64,000 nt of DNA from Xylocopa sonorina. Lineage: Eukaryota; Arthropoda; Insecta; Hymenoptera; Apidae. Under the pieces are notes generated by a model. The model was not told the DNA's origin. It searched no databases and was given only the letters and a program-made list of their open reading frames with translations. Position 1 is the first letter of the stretch, and every line of letters begins with the position of its first letter. The stretch is taken from positions 1-64,000 of the forward strand of contig NW_027490391.1 of the NCBI RefSeq assembly GCF_050948175.1, given 5' to 3'. Positions 51,901 through 64,000 of the stretch are shown piece after piece. A program made the position numbers and the translations under genes.

Positions 51901-52398
51901 AAAACACGATATCGCATCTCATTTCTATGTTTCATCGTAAGATACAATATGATTTGCGAAGTGTTATGTATTCCTCGTCTACACTTCAAATGAATGTGAA
52001 TGCGACACTTCCTCGCTAGGAAATAGCGTTTGCAGATGTCTACGTATCGAAGCAATAGAGTTCAAATGCTTCTTAAAACGATATATCGCATCTCATTTCT
52101 ATGTTTCATGGTAAGATATAATATGATTTGCGAAGTGTTATGTATTCCTCGTCTACAATTCAAATGAATGCGAATGTGACACTTCCTCGCTAGGAAATAG
52201 CGTTTGCAGATATCTGCAAATCGTAGCAGTAGAGTTCTAATGCTTCTTAAAACGCGATATCGCATCTCATTTCTATGTTTCATCGTAAGATACAATATGA
52301 TTTGCGAAGTGTTATGTATTCCTCGTCTACACATCAAATGAATGTAAATGCGACACTTTCTTGCAAGGAAATAGCGTTTGCAGATGTCTACGTATCGT
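48945..52398. repeat. 26-mer duplicated block, right copy (pair at 44,420-47,874)
   Basis: Partner block, distinguished by scattered substitutions such as ATTAGTCGTCTTCAATTC (about 50,578) and ACGTTTCGAAGC (about 50,303). It lacks the extra A found at 45,320 in the left copy. Confidence 0.76.
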
Positions 52399-53179
52399 AG
52401 CAATGGATTTCTGATGCTTCTTAAAACGCGATATCGCTTGTCATTTCTATGTTTCATGGTAAGATATAATATGATTTGCGAAGTGTCATGTATTCCTCGT
52501 CCACACTTCAAATGAATGTAAATGCGACACTTCCTTGCAAGGAAATAGCGTTTGCAGATGTCTACATATCGTAGCAATGGATTTCTGATGCTTCTTAAAA
52601 CGCGATATCGCATCTCATTTCTATGTTTCATGGTAAGATACAATATGATTTGCGAAGTGTTATGTATTCCTCGTCTACACTTCAAATGAATGTGAATGCG
52701 ACACTTCCTCGCTAGGAAATAGCGTTTGCAGATGTCTACGTATCGTAGCAATAGAGTCCTTATGATTCTTAAAACGCGATATCGGATCTCATTTCTATGT
52801 TTCATGGTAAGATATAATATGATTTGCGAAGTGTTATGTATTCCTCGTCTACACTTCAAATGAATGTAAATGCGACACTTCTTTGCAAGGAAATAGCGTT
52901 TGCAGATGTCTACGTATCGTAGCAATAGAGTTCTTATGTTTCTTAAAACGCGATATCGCATCACATTTCTATGTTTCATGGTAAGATATAATATGATTTG
53001 CGGAGTGTTATGTATTCCTCGTCTACACTTCAAATGAATGTGAATGCGACACTTCCTTGCTAGGAAATAGCGTTTGCAGATGTCTACGTATCGAAGCAAT
53101 AGAGTTCAAATGCTTCTTAAAACGCGATATCGCATCTCATTTCTATGTTTCATGGTAAGATATAATATGATTTGCGAAG

Positions 53180-54805
53180 TGTTATGTATTCTTCGTCTAC
53201 ACTTCAAATGAATGTGAATGCGACACTTCCTCGCTAGGAAAGAGCGTTTGCAGATGTCTACGTATCGATGCAATAGAGTTCAAATGCTTCTTAAAACGAG
53301 ATATTGCATCACATATCTATGTTTCATGATAAGATATAATATTCATTGCGAAGTGTTATGCATTCCTCGTCTACGATTCAAATGAATGTAAATGCGACAC
53401 TTCCTCGCTAGGAAATAGCGTTTGCAGATGCCTGCGTATCGTAGCAGTAGAGTTCTAATGCTTCTTAAAACGCGATATCGCATCTCATTTCTATGTTTCA
53501 TGGTAAGATATAATATGATTTGCGAAGTGTTATGTATTCCTCGTCTACACATCAAATGAATGTAAATGCGACACTTCCTTGCAAGGAAATAGAGTTTGCA
53601 GATGTCTACGTATCGCAGCAATAGAGATCTTTTGATTCTTAAAACGCGATATCGCATCTCATTTCTATGTTTCATGGTAAGATATTATATGATTTGCGAA
53701 GTGTCATGTATTCCTCGTCTACACTTCAAATGAATGTAAATGCGACACTTCCTTGCTAGGAAATAGCGTCTGCAGATGTCTAGGTATCGTAGCAATGGAG
53801 TTCTAATGCTTCTTAAAACGCGATATCGCATCTCATTTCTATGTTTCATGGTAAGATATAATATGACTTGCGAAGTGTTATGTATTCCTCGTCTACACTT
53901 CAAATGAATGTAAATGCGACACTTCCTTGCTAGGAAATAGCGTTTGCAGATGTCTACGTATCGTAGCAATAGAGTCCTTATGATTCTTAAAACGCGATAT
54001 CGGATCTCATTTCTATGTTTCATGGTAAGATATAATATGATTTGCGAAGTGTTATGTATTCTTCGTCTACACTTCAAATGAATGTGAATGCGACACTTCC
54101 TCGCTAGGAAAGAGCGTTTGCAGATGTCTACGTATCGATGCAATAGAGTTCAAATGCTTCTTAAAACGAGATATTGCATCACCTATCTATGTTTCATGAT
54201 AAGATATAATATTCATTGCGAAGTGTTATGCATTCCTCGTCTACGATTCAAATGAATGTAAATGCGACACTTCCTCGCTAGGAAATAGCGTTTGCAGATG
54301 CCTGCGTATCGTAGCAGTAGAGTTCTAATGCTTCTTAAAACGCGGTATCGCATCTCATTTCTATGTTTCATGGTAAGATATAATATGATTTGCGAAGTGT
54401 TATGTATTCCTCGTCTACACATCAAATGAATGTAAATGCGACACTTCCTTGCAAGGAAATAGCGTTTGCAGATGTCTACGTATCGCAGCAATAGAGATCT
54501 TTTGATTCTTAAAACGCGATATCGCATCTCATTTCTATGTTTCATGGTAAGATATTATATGATTTGCGAAGTGTCATGTATTCCTCGTCTACACTTCAAA
54601 TGAATGTAAATGCGACACTTCCTTGCTAGGAAATAGCGTCTGCAGATGTCTAGGTATCGTAGCAATAGAGTTCTAATGCTTCTTAAAACGCGATATCGCA
54701 TCTCATTTCTATGTTTCATGGTAAGATATAATATGACTTGCGAAGTGTTATGTATTCCTCGTCTACACTTCAAATGAATGTAAATGCGACACTTCCTTGC
54801 TAGGA
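53180..54805. repeat. 5-mer higher-order repeat (870 bp), two copies
   Basis: About 53,180-53,935 matches 54,050-54,805. Shared: CGATGCAATAGAG, CAGATGCCTGCG, GAGATCTTTTGATTC and AAGATATTATATG. Minor differences include GCGGTATCGC at about 54,342. Confidence 0.72.
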
Positions 54806-57800
54806 AATAGCGTCTGCAGATGTCTAGGTATCGTAGCAATAGAGTTCTAATGCTTCTTAAAACGCGATATCGCATCCCATTTCTATGTTTCATGGTAAGA
54901 TATAATATGATTTGCGAAGTGTTATGTATTCTTCGTCTACACTTCAAATGAATGTGAATGCGACACTTCCTCGTTAGGAAAGAGCGTTTGCAGATGTCTA
55001 CGTATCGAAGCAATAGAGTTCAAATGCTTCTTAAAACGAGATATCGCATCTCATTTCTATGTTTCATGGTAAGATATAATATGATTTGCGAAGTGTTATG
55101 TATTCCTCGTCTACACTTCAAATGAATGTGAATGTGACACTTCCTCGCTAGGAAATAGCGTTTGCAGATATCTGCGTATCGTAGCAGTAGAGTTCTAATG
55201 CTTCTTAAAACGCGATATCGCATCTCATTTCTATGTTTCATGGTAAGATACAATATGATTTGCGAAGTGTTATGTATTCTTCGTCTACACTTCAAATGAA
55301 TGTGAATGCGACACTTCCTCGCTAGGAAAGAGCGTTTGCAGATGTCTACGTATCGATGCAATAGAGTTCTAATGCTTCTTAAAACGCGATATCGCATCTC
55401 ATTTCTATGTTTCATGGTAGGATATAATATGATTTGCGAAGTGTTATGTATTCCTCGTCTACACCTCAAATGAATGTGAATGCGACACTTTCTCGCTAGG
55501 AAATAGCGTTTGCAGATGTCTACGTATCGCAGCAATAGATTTCTAATGCTTCTTAAAACGCGAGATCGCATCCCATTTCTATGTTTCATGGTAAGATATA
55601 ATATGATTTGCGAAGTGTTATGTATTCCTCGTCTACACCTCAAATGAATGTAAATGCGACACTTCCTTGCTAGGAAATAGCGTCTGCAGATGTCTAGGTA
55701 TCGTAGCAATAGAGTTCTAATGCTTCTTCAAACGAGATATTGCATCTCATATCTACGTTTCATGATAAGATATAATATTCATTGTGAAGTGTTATGCATT
55801 CCTCGTCTACGATTCAAATGAATGTAAATGCGACACTTCTTTGCAAGGAAATAGCGTTTGCAGATGTCTACGTGTCGTAGCAATAGAGTACTAATGCTTC
55901 TTAAAACGCGATATCGCATCTCATTTCTATGTTTCATGGTAAGATATAATATGATTTGCGAAGTGTTATGTATTCCTCGTCTACACTTCAAATGAATGTG
56001 AATGCGACACTTCCTCGCTAGGAAATAGCGTTTGCAGATGTCTACGTATCGTAGCAGTTGAGTTCTAATGCTTCTTAAAACGCGATATCGCATCTCATTT
56101 CTATGTTTCATGGTAAGGTATAATATGATTTGCGAAGTGTTATGTATCCGTCGTCTACACTTCAAATGAATGTAAATGCGACACTTTCTTGCAAGGAAAT
56201 AGCGTTTGCAGATGTCTACGTATCGTAGCAATAGAGTTCTTATGTTTCTTAAAACGCGATATCGCATCACATTTCTATGTTTCATGGTAAGATATAATAT
56301 GATTTGCGGAGTGTTATGTATTCCTCGTCTACACTTCAAATGAATGTGAATGCGACACTTCCTTGCTAGGAAATAGCGTTTGCAGATGTCTACGTATCGA
56401 AGCAATAGAGTTCAAATGCTTCTTAAAACGCGATATCGCATCTCATTTCTATGTTTCATAGTACGATATAATATGATTTGCGAAGTGTTATGTATTCTTC
56501 GTCTACACTTCAAATGAATGTGAATGCGACACTTCCTCGCTAGGAAAGAGCGTTTGCAGATGTCTACGTATCGATGCAATAGAGTTCAAATGCTTCTTAA
56601 AACGAGATATTGCATCACATATCTATGTTTCATGATAAGATATAATATTCATTGCGAAGTGTTATGCATTCCTCGTCTACGATTCAAATGAATGTAAATG
56701 CGACACTTCCTCGCTAGGAAATAGCGTTTGCAGATGCCTGCGTATCGTAGCAGTAGAGTTCTAATGCTTCTTAAAACGCGATATCGCATCTCATTTCTAT
56801 GTTTCATGGTAAGATATAATATGATTTGCGAAGTGTTATGTATTCCTCGTCTACACATCAAATGAATGTAAATGCGACACTTCCTTGCAAGGAAATAGCG
56901 TTTGCAGATGTCTACGTATCGCAGCAATAGATATCTTTTGATTCTTAAAACGCGATATCGCATCTCATTTCTATGTTTCATGGTAAGATATTATATGATT
57001 TGCGAAGTGTCATGTATTCCTCGTCTACACTTCAAATGAATGTAAATGCGACACTTCCTTGCTAGGAAATAGCGTCTGCAGATGTCTAGGTATCGTAGCA
57101 ATAGAGTTCTAATGCTTCTTAAAACGCGATATCGCATCTCATTTCTATGTTTCATGGTAAGATATAATATGACTTGCGAAGTGTTATGTATTCCTCGTCT
57201 ACACTTCAAATGAATGTAAATGCGACACTTCCTTGCTAGGAAATAGCGTCTGCAGATGTCTAGGTATCGTAGCAATAGAGTTCTAATGCTTCTTAAAACG
57301 CGATATCGCATCCCATTTCTATGTTTCATGGTAAGATATAATATGATTTGCGAAGTGTTATGTATTCTTCGTCTACACTTCAAATGAATGTGAATGCGAC
57401 ACTTCCTCGCTAGGAAAGAGCGTTTGCAGATGTCTACGTATCGAAGCAATAGAGTTCAAATGCTTCTTAAAACGAGATATCGCATCTCATTTCTATGTTT
57501 CATGGTAAGATATAATATGATTTGCGAAGTGTTATGTATTCCTCGTCTACACTTCAAATGAATGTGAATGTGACACTTCCTCGCTAGGAAATAGCGTTTG
57601 CAGATATCTGTGTATCGTAGCAGTAGAGTTCTAATGCTTCTTAAAACGCGATATCGCATCTCATTTCTATGTTTCATGGTAAGATACAATATGATTTGCG
57701 AAGTGTTATGTATTCTTCGTCTACACTTCAAATGAATGTGAATGCGACACTTCCTCGCTAGGAAAGAGCGTTTGCAGATGTCTACGTATCGATGCAATAG

Positions 57801-57806
57801 AGTTCA
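54050..57806. repeat. 14-mer duplicated block (2,436-bp shift)
   Basis: About 54,050-55,370 matches 56,486-57,806, making a third copy of the 5-mer pattern above. Shared: GGAAAGAGCG, CGATGCAATAG and CGCATCCCATTTC. Confidence 0.7.
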
Positions 57807-59640
57807 AATGCTTCTTAAAACGAGATATTGCATCACATATCTATGTTTCATGATAAGATATAATATTCATTGCGAAGTGTTATGCATTCCTCGTCTACGA
57901 TTCAAATGAATGTAAATGCCACACTTCCTTGCAAGGAAATAGCGTTTGCAGATGTCTACTTATCGTAGCAGTAGAGTTCTAATGCTTCTTAGAACGCGAT
58001 ATCGCATCACATTTCTATGTTTCATGGTAAGATATAATATGATTTGCGGAGTGTTATGTATTCCTCGTCTACACTTCAAATGAATGTGAATGCGACACTT
58101 CCTCGCTAGGAAATAGCGTTTGCAGATGTCTACGTATCGTAGCAGTTGAGTTCTAATGCTTCTTAAAACGCGATATCGCATCTCATTGCTATGTTTCATG
58201 GTAAGATATAATATGATTTGCGAAGTGTTATGTATTCTTCGTCTACACATCAAATGAATGTAAATGCGACACTTCCTTGCAAGGAAATAGCGTTTGCAGA
58301 TGTCTACGTATCGTAGCAATAAAGTTCTTATGATTCTTAAAACGCGATATCGCATCTCATTTCTATGTTTCATTGTAAGGTATAATATGATTTGCGAAGT
58401 GTTATGTATTCCTCGTCTACACTTCAAATGAATGTAAATGCGACACTTCTTTGCAAGGAAATAGCGTTTGCAGATGTCTACGTATCGTAGCAATAGAGTT
58501 CTTATGATTCTTAAAACGCGATATCGCATCTCATTTCTATGTTTCATGGTAAGATATAATATGATTTGCGAAGTGTTATGTATTCCTCGTCTACACATCA
58601 AATGAATGTAAATGCGACACTTCCTTGCAAGGAAATAGCGTTTGCAGATGTCTACGTATCGTAGCAATAGAGTTCTAATGCTTCTTAAAACGCGATATCG
58701 CATCTCATTTCTATGTTTCATGGTAAGATATAATATGATTTGCGAAGTGTTATGTATTCCTCGTCTACACATCAAATGAATGTAAATGCGACACTTTCTT
58801 GCAAGGAAATAGCGTTTGCAGATGTCTACGTATCGAAGCAATAGAGTTCAAATTCTTCTTAAAACGAGATATTGCATCTCATATTTATGTTTCATGATAA
58901 GATATAATATTCATTGCGAAGTGTTATGCATTCCTCGTCTACGATTCAAATGAATGTAAATGCGACACTTCCTTGCAAGGAAATAGCGTTTGCAGATGTC
59001 TACGTACCGTAGCAATAGAGTTCTAATGCTTCTTAAAACGCGATATCGCATCTCATTTCTATGTTTCATGGTAGGATATAATATGATTGGCGAAGTGTTA
59101 TGTATTCCTCGTCTACACCTCAAATGAATGTGAATGCGACACTTTCTCGCTAGGAAATAGCGTTTGCAGATGTCTACGTATCGCAGCAATAGATTTCTAA
59201 TGCTTCTTAAAACGCGAGATCGCATCCCATTTCTATGTTTCATGGTAAGATATAATATGATTTGCGAAGTGTTATGTATTCCTCGTCTACACCTCAAATG
59301 AATGTAAATGCGACACTTCCTTGCTAGGAAATAGCGTCTGCAGATGTCTAGGTATCGTAGCAATAGAGTTCTAATGCTTCTTAAAACGAGATATTGCATC
59401 TCATATCTATGTTTCATGATAAGATATAATATTCATTGTGAAGTGTTATGCATTCCTCGTCTACGATTCAAATGAATGTAAATGCGACACTTCTTTGCAA
59501 GGAAATAGCGTTTGCAGATGTCTACGTATCGTAGCAATAGAGTACTAATGCTTCTTAAAACGCGATATCGCATCTCATTTCTATGTTTCATGGTAAGATA
59601 TAATATGATTTGCGAAGTGTTATGTATTCCTCGTCTACAC
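55370..59640. repeat. 21-mer duplicated block (3,654-bp shift)
   Basis: About 55,370-55,986 matches 59,024-59,640. The rare strings TGGTAGGATATAATATG, CTACACCTCAAATG, CATTGTGAAGTG and AGAGTACTAATGC occur in both at the same spacing. Confidence 0.68.
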
Positions 59641-60349
59641 ATCAACTGAATGTAAATGCGACACTTCCTTGCAAGGAAATAGCGTTTGCAGATATCTACG
59701 TATCGTAGCAATAGAGTTCTTATGATTCTTAAAACGCGATATCGCATCTCATTTCTATGTTTCATGGTAAGATATAATATGATTTGCGAAGTGTTATGTA
59801 TTCCTCGTCTACACATCAAATGAATGTAAATGCGACACTTCCTTGCAAGGAAATAGCGTTTGCAGATGTCTACGTATCGCAGCAATAGAGATCTTTTGAT
59901 TCTTAAAACGCGATATCGCATCTCATTTCTATGTCTCATGGTAAGATATTATATGATTTGCGAAGTGTCATGTATTCCTCGTCTACACTTCAAATGAATG
60001 TAAATGCGACACATCCTTGCTAGGAAATAGCGTCTGCAGATGTCTAGGTATCGTAGCAACAGAGTTCTAATGCTTCTTAAAACGCGATATCGCATCTCAT
60101 TTCGATGTTTCATGGTAAGATATAATATGACTTGCGAAGTGTTATGTATTCCTCGTCTACACTTCAAATGAATGTAAATGCGACACTTCCTTGCTAGGAA
60201 ATAGCGTCTGCAGATGTCTAGGTATCGTAGCAATAGAGTTCTAATGCTTCTTAAAACGCGATATCGCATCTCATTTCTATGTTTCATGGTAAGATATAAT
60301 ATGATTTGCGAAGTGTTATGTGTTCTTCGTCTACACTTCAAATGAATGT

Positions 60350-61522
60350 GAATGCGACACTTCCTCGCTAGGAAATAGCGTTTGCAGATGTCTACGTATC
60401 GAAGCAATAGAGTTCAAATGCTTCTTAAAACGAGATATTGCATCTCATATCTATGTTTCATGATAAGATATAATATTCATTGCGAACTGTTATGCATTCC
60501 TCGTCTACGATTCAAATGAATGTAAATGCGACACTTCCTTGCAAGAAAATAGCGTTTGCAGATGTCTACGTATCGTAGCAATAGAGTTATAATGCTTCTT
60601 AAAACGCGATATCGCATCTCATTTCTATGTTTCATGGTAAGATATAATATGATTTGCGAAGTGTCATGTATTCCTCGTCTACACTTCAAATGAATGTGAA
60701 TGTGACACTTCCTCGCTAGGAAATAGTGTTTGCAGGTGTCTGCGTATCGTAGCAGTAGAGTTCTAATGCTTCTTAAAACGCGATATCGCATCTCATTTCT
60801 ATGTTTCATGGTAAGATACAATATCATTTGCGAAGTGATATGTATTCCTCGTTTACACTTCAAATGAATGTGAATGCGACACTTCCTCGCTAGGAAATAG
60901 CGTTTGCAGATGTCTACGTATCGAAGCAATAGAGTTCAAATGCTTCTTAAAACGAGATATTGCATCTCATATCTATGTTTCATGATAAGATATAATATTC
61001 ATTGCGAACTGTTTTGCATTCCTCGTCTACGATTCAAATGAATGTAAATGCGACACTTCCTTGCAAGAAAATAGCGTTTGCAGATGTCTACGTATCGTAG
61101 CAATAGAGTTATAATGCTTCTTAAAACGCGATATCGCATCTCATTTCTATGTTTCATGGCAAGATATAATATGATTTGCGAAGTGTCATGTATTCCTCGT
61201 CTACACTTCAAATGAATGTGAATGTGACACTTCCTCGCTAGGAAATAGCGTTTGCAGATGTCTGCGTATCGTAGCAGTAGAGTTCTAATGCTTCTTAAAA
61301 CGCGATATCGCATCTCATTTCTATGTTTCATGGTAAGATACAATATGATTTGCGAAGTGATATGTATTCCTCGTTTACACTTCAAATGAATGTGAATGCG
61401 ACACTTCCTCGCTAGGAAATAGCGTTTGCAGATGTCTACGTATCGAAGCAATAGAGTTCAAATGCTTCTTAAAACGAGATATTGCATCTCATATCTATGT
61501 TTCATGATGAGATATAATATTC
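60350..61522. repeat. 3-mer higher-order repeat (522 bp), two copies
   Basis: 60,350-61,000 matches 60,872-61,522 at 522 bp. Both carry GAACTG following TTCATTGC, GCAAGAAAATAGCG and GAAGTGATATGTATTCCTCG. Confidence 0.72.
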
Positions 61523-63075
61523 ATTGCGAAGTGTTATGCATTCCTCGTCTACGATTCAAATGAATGTAAATGCGACACTTCCTTGCAAGGAAATAGCGTT
61601 TGCAGATGTCTACGTATCGTAGCAATAGAGTTCTAATGCTTCTTAAAACGCGATATCGCATCACATTTCTATGTTTCACGGTAAGATATAATATGATTTG
61701 CGAAGTGTTATGTATTCCTCGTCTACACTTCAAATGAATGTAAATGCGACACTTCTTTGCAAGGAAATAGCGTTTGCAGATGTCTACGTATCGTAGCAAT
61801 AGAGTTCTAATGCTTCTTAAAACGCGATATCGCATTTCATTTCTATGTTTCATGGTAAGATATAATATGATTTGCGAAGTGTTATGTATCCCTCGTCTAC
61901 ACTTCAAATGAATGTGAATGTGACACTTCCTCGCTAGGAAATAGCGTTTGCAGATGTCTGCGTATCGTAGCAGTAGAGTTCTAATGCTTCTTAAAACGCG
62001 GTATCGCATCTCATTTCTATGTTTCATGGTAAGATATAATATGATTTGCGAAGTGTTATGTATTCCTCGTCTACACTTCAAATGAATGTGAATGCGACAC
62101 TTCCTCGCTAGGAAATAGCGTTTGCAGATGTCTGCGTATCGTAGCAGTAGAGTTCTAATGCTTCTTAAATCGCGATATCGCATCTCATTTCTATGTTTCA
62201 TGGTAAGATACAATATGATTTGCGAAGTGATATGTATTCCTCGTTTACACTTCAAATGAATGTGAATGCGACACTTCCTCGCTAGGAAATAGCGTTTGCA
62301 GATGTCTACGTATCGAAGCAATAGAGTTCAAATGCTTCTTAAAACGAGATATTGCATCTCATATCTATGTTTCATGATAAGATATAATATTCATTGCGAA
62401 GTGTTATGCATTCCTCGTCTACGATTCAAATGAATGTAAATGCGACACTTCCTTGCAAGGAAATAGCGTTTGCAGATGTCTACGTATCGTAGCAATAGAG
62501 TTCTAATGCTTCTTAAAACGCGATATCGCATCACATTTCTATGTTTCATGGTAAGATATAATATGATTTGCGAAGTGTTATGTATTCCTCGTCTACACTT
62601 CAAATGAATGTAAATGCGACACTTCTTTGCAAGGAAATAGCGTTTGCAGATGTCTACGTATCGTAGCAATAGAGTTCTAATGCTTCTTAAAACGCGATAT
62701 CGCATCTCATTTCTATGTTTCATGGTAAGATATAATATGATTTGCGAAGTGTTATGTATCCCTCGTCTACACTTCAAATGAATGTGAATGTGACACTTCC
62801 TCGCTAGGAAATAGCGATTGCAGATGTCTGCGTATCGTAGCAGTAGAGTTCTAATGCTTCTTAAAACGCGATATCGCATCTCATTTCTATGTTTCATGGT
62901 AAGATATAATATGATTTGCGAAGTGTTATGTATTCCTCGTCTACACTTCAAATGAATGTGAATGCGACACTTCCTCGCTAGGAAATAGCGTTTGCAGATG
63001 TCTGCGTATCGTAGCAGTAGAGTTCTAATGCTTCTTAAAACGCGATATCGCATCTCATTTCTATGTTTCATGGTA
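61500..63075. repeat. 5-mer higher-order repeat (870 bp), two copies
   Basis: About 61,500-62,205 matches 62,370-63,075. Shared rare strings include ACTTCTTTGCAAGG and TATGTATCCCTCGTC. The pattern then changes to a 2-monomer spacing toward the window end. Confidence 0.72.
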
Positions 63076-64000
63076 AGATATAATATGATTTGCGAAGTGT
63101 TATGTATTCCTCGTCTACACATCAAATGAATGTAAATGCGACACTTCCTTGCAAGGAAATAGCGTTTGCAGATGTCTACGTATTGAAGCAATAGAGTTAT
63201 AATGCTTCTTAAAACGCGATATCGCATCTCATTTCTATGTTTCATGGTAAGATATAATATGATTTGCGAAGTGTCATGTATTCCTCGTCTACACTTCAAA
63301 TGAATGTGAATGTGACACTTCCTCGCTAGGAAATAGCGTTTGCAGATGTCTGCGTATCGTAGCAGTAGAGTTCTAATGCTTCTTAAAACGCGATATCGCA
63401 TCTCATTTCTATGTTTCATGGTAAGATACAATATGATTTGCGAAGTGATATGTATTCCTCGTTTACACTTCAAATGAATGTGAATGCGACACTTCCTCGC
63501 TAGGAAATAGCGTTTGCAGATGTCTACGTATCGAAGCAATAGAGTTCAAATGCTTCTTAAAACGAGATATTGCATCTCATATCTATGTTTCATGATAAGA
63601 TATAATATTCATTGCGAAGTGTTATTCATTCCTCGTCTACGATTCAAATGAATGTAAATGCGACACTTCCTCGCTAGGAAATAGCGTTTGCAGATGTCTA
63701 CGTATCGAAGCAATAGAGTTATAATGCTTCTTAAAACGCGATATCGCATCTCATTTCTATGTTTCATGGTAAGATATAATATGATTTGCGAAGTGTTATG
63801 TATTCCTCGTCTACACATCAAATGAATGTAAATGCGACACTTTCTTGCAAGGAAATAGCGTTTGCAGATGTCTACGTATCGAGGCAATAGAGTTCAAATG
63901 CTTCTTAAAACGAGATATTGCATCTCATATCTATGTTTCATGATAAGATATAATATTCATTGCGAACTGTTTTGCATTCCTCGTCTACGATTCAAATGAA

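Larger units (their letters stand above)
38197..64000. repeat. 174-bp satellite array, segment 5 (about 148 monomers)
   Basis: The longest uninterrupted satellite run, continuing past the right edge. The only register change I detect is one extra A at about 45,320 (TTTCAATGATAAG in place of TTTCATGATAAG). The segment is built of nested blocks with shifts of 34, 26, 21, 14, 7, 5 and 3 monomers. No other gene or element is visible. Confidence 0.96.

Noticed and set aside
62391..63539. Long minus-strand open frames (up to 382 codons) as protein-coding genes
   Set aside because: They are concatenations of the 58-codon satellite frame, end wherever a TTCATTGCG-class monomer supplies TGA, show many amino-acid-changing variants and match no family I recognise. 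Annotated as satellite.
1..64000. tRNA or rRNA genes
   Set aside because: No cloverleaf, tRNA B-box or rRNA-like conserved stretch was recognised in either the satellite or the inserts.

Overview
This 64 kb window is almost entirely a tandem satellite array interrupted by four transposon-derived insertions. I find no convincing protein-coding gene, tRNA, rRNA or CRISPR. The basic unit is a 174-bp AT-rich monomer. Removing four insertions (three of 1,228 bp, one of 1,474 bp, each with a 4-bp target duplication) and one extra base at about 45,320 leaves exactly 338 register units plus 13 bp. A 174-bp tandem repeat of this size with related LTR-like insertions points to eukaryotic pericentromeric, centromeric or other heterochromatic DNA. 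An animal, perhaps an insect, is my guess; the sequence does not settle the species.

Layout: satellite 1-17,366 (about 100 units); LTR-like element A1 17,367-18,594; satellite 18,595-26,449 (about 45 units); LTR-like element B 26,450-27,923; satellite 27,924-30,864 (about 17 units); element A2 30,865-32,092; satellite 32,093-36,968 (28 units); element A3 36,969-38,196; satellite 38,197-64,000 (about 148 units). A1, A2 and A3 are near-identical and share the same imperfect flanking 4-mers (ATAA/ATAG), so they are copies of one insertion amplified with its surrounding satellite. Element B is a diverged relative inserted separately at another monomer position, with a perfect TATG duplication.

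The array has no single higher-order period. It is a patchwork of local higher-order repeats, with shifts of 3, 5, 6, 7, 11, 13, 14, 15, 16, 17, 21, 26, 34 and 39 monomers, all whole multiples of 174 bp. This is what repeated in-register unequal exchange or block amplification leaves behind. A recognisable monomer class (TTCATTGCG plus ACGAGATATTGC) is scattered through it.

Because 174 is 3 x 58, one minus-strand frame stays open across most monomers and yields long Arg/Tyr-rich repetitive open frames (up to 382 codons). I treat these as a consequence of repeat length, not genes, but flag them for a test. Boundaries of higher-order blocks were found by reading and are good to about 20 bp unless stated; identity was judged by eye.
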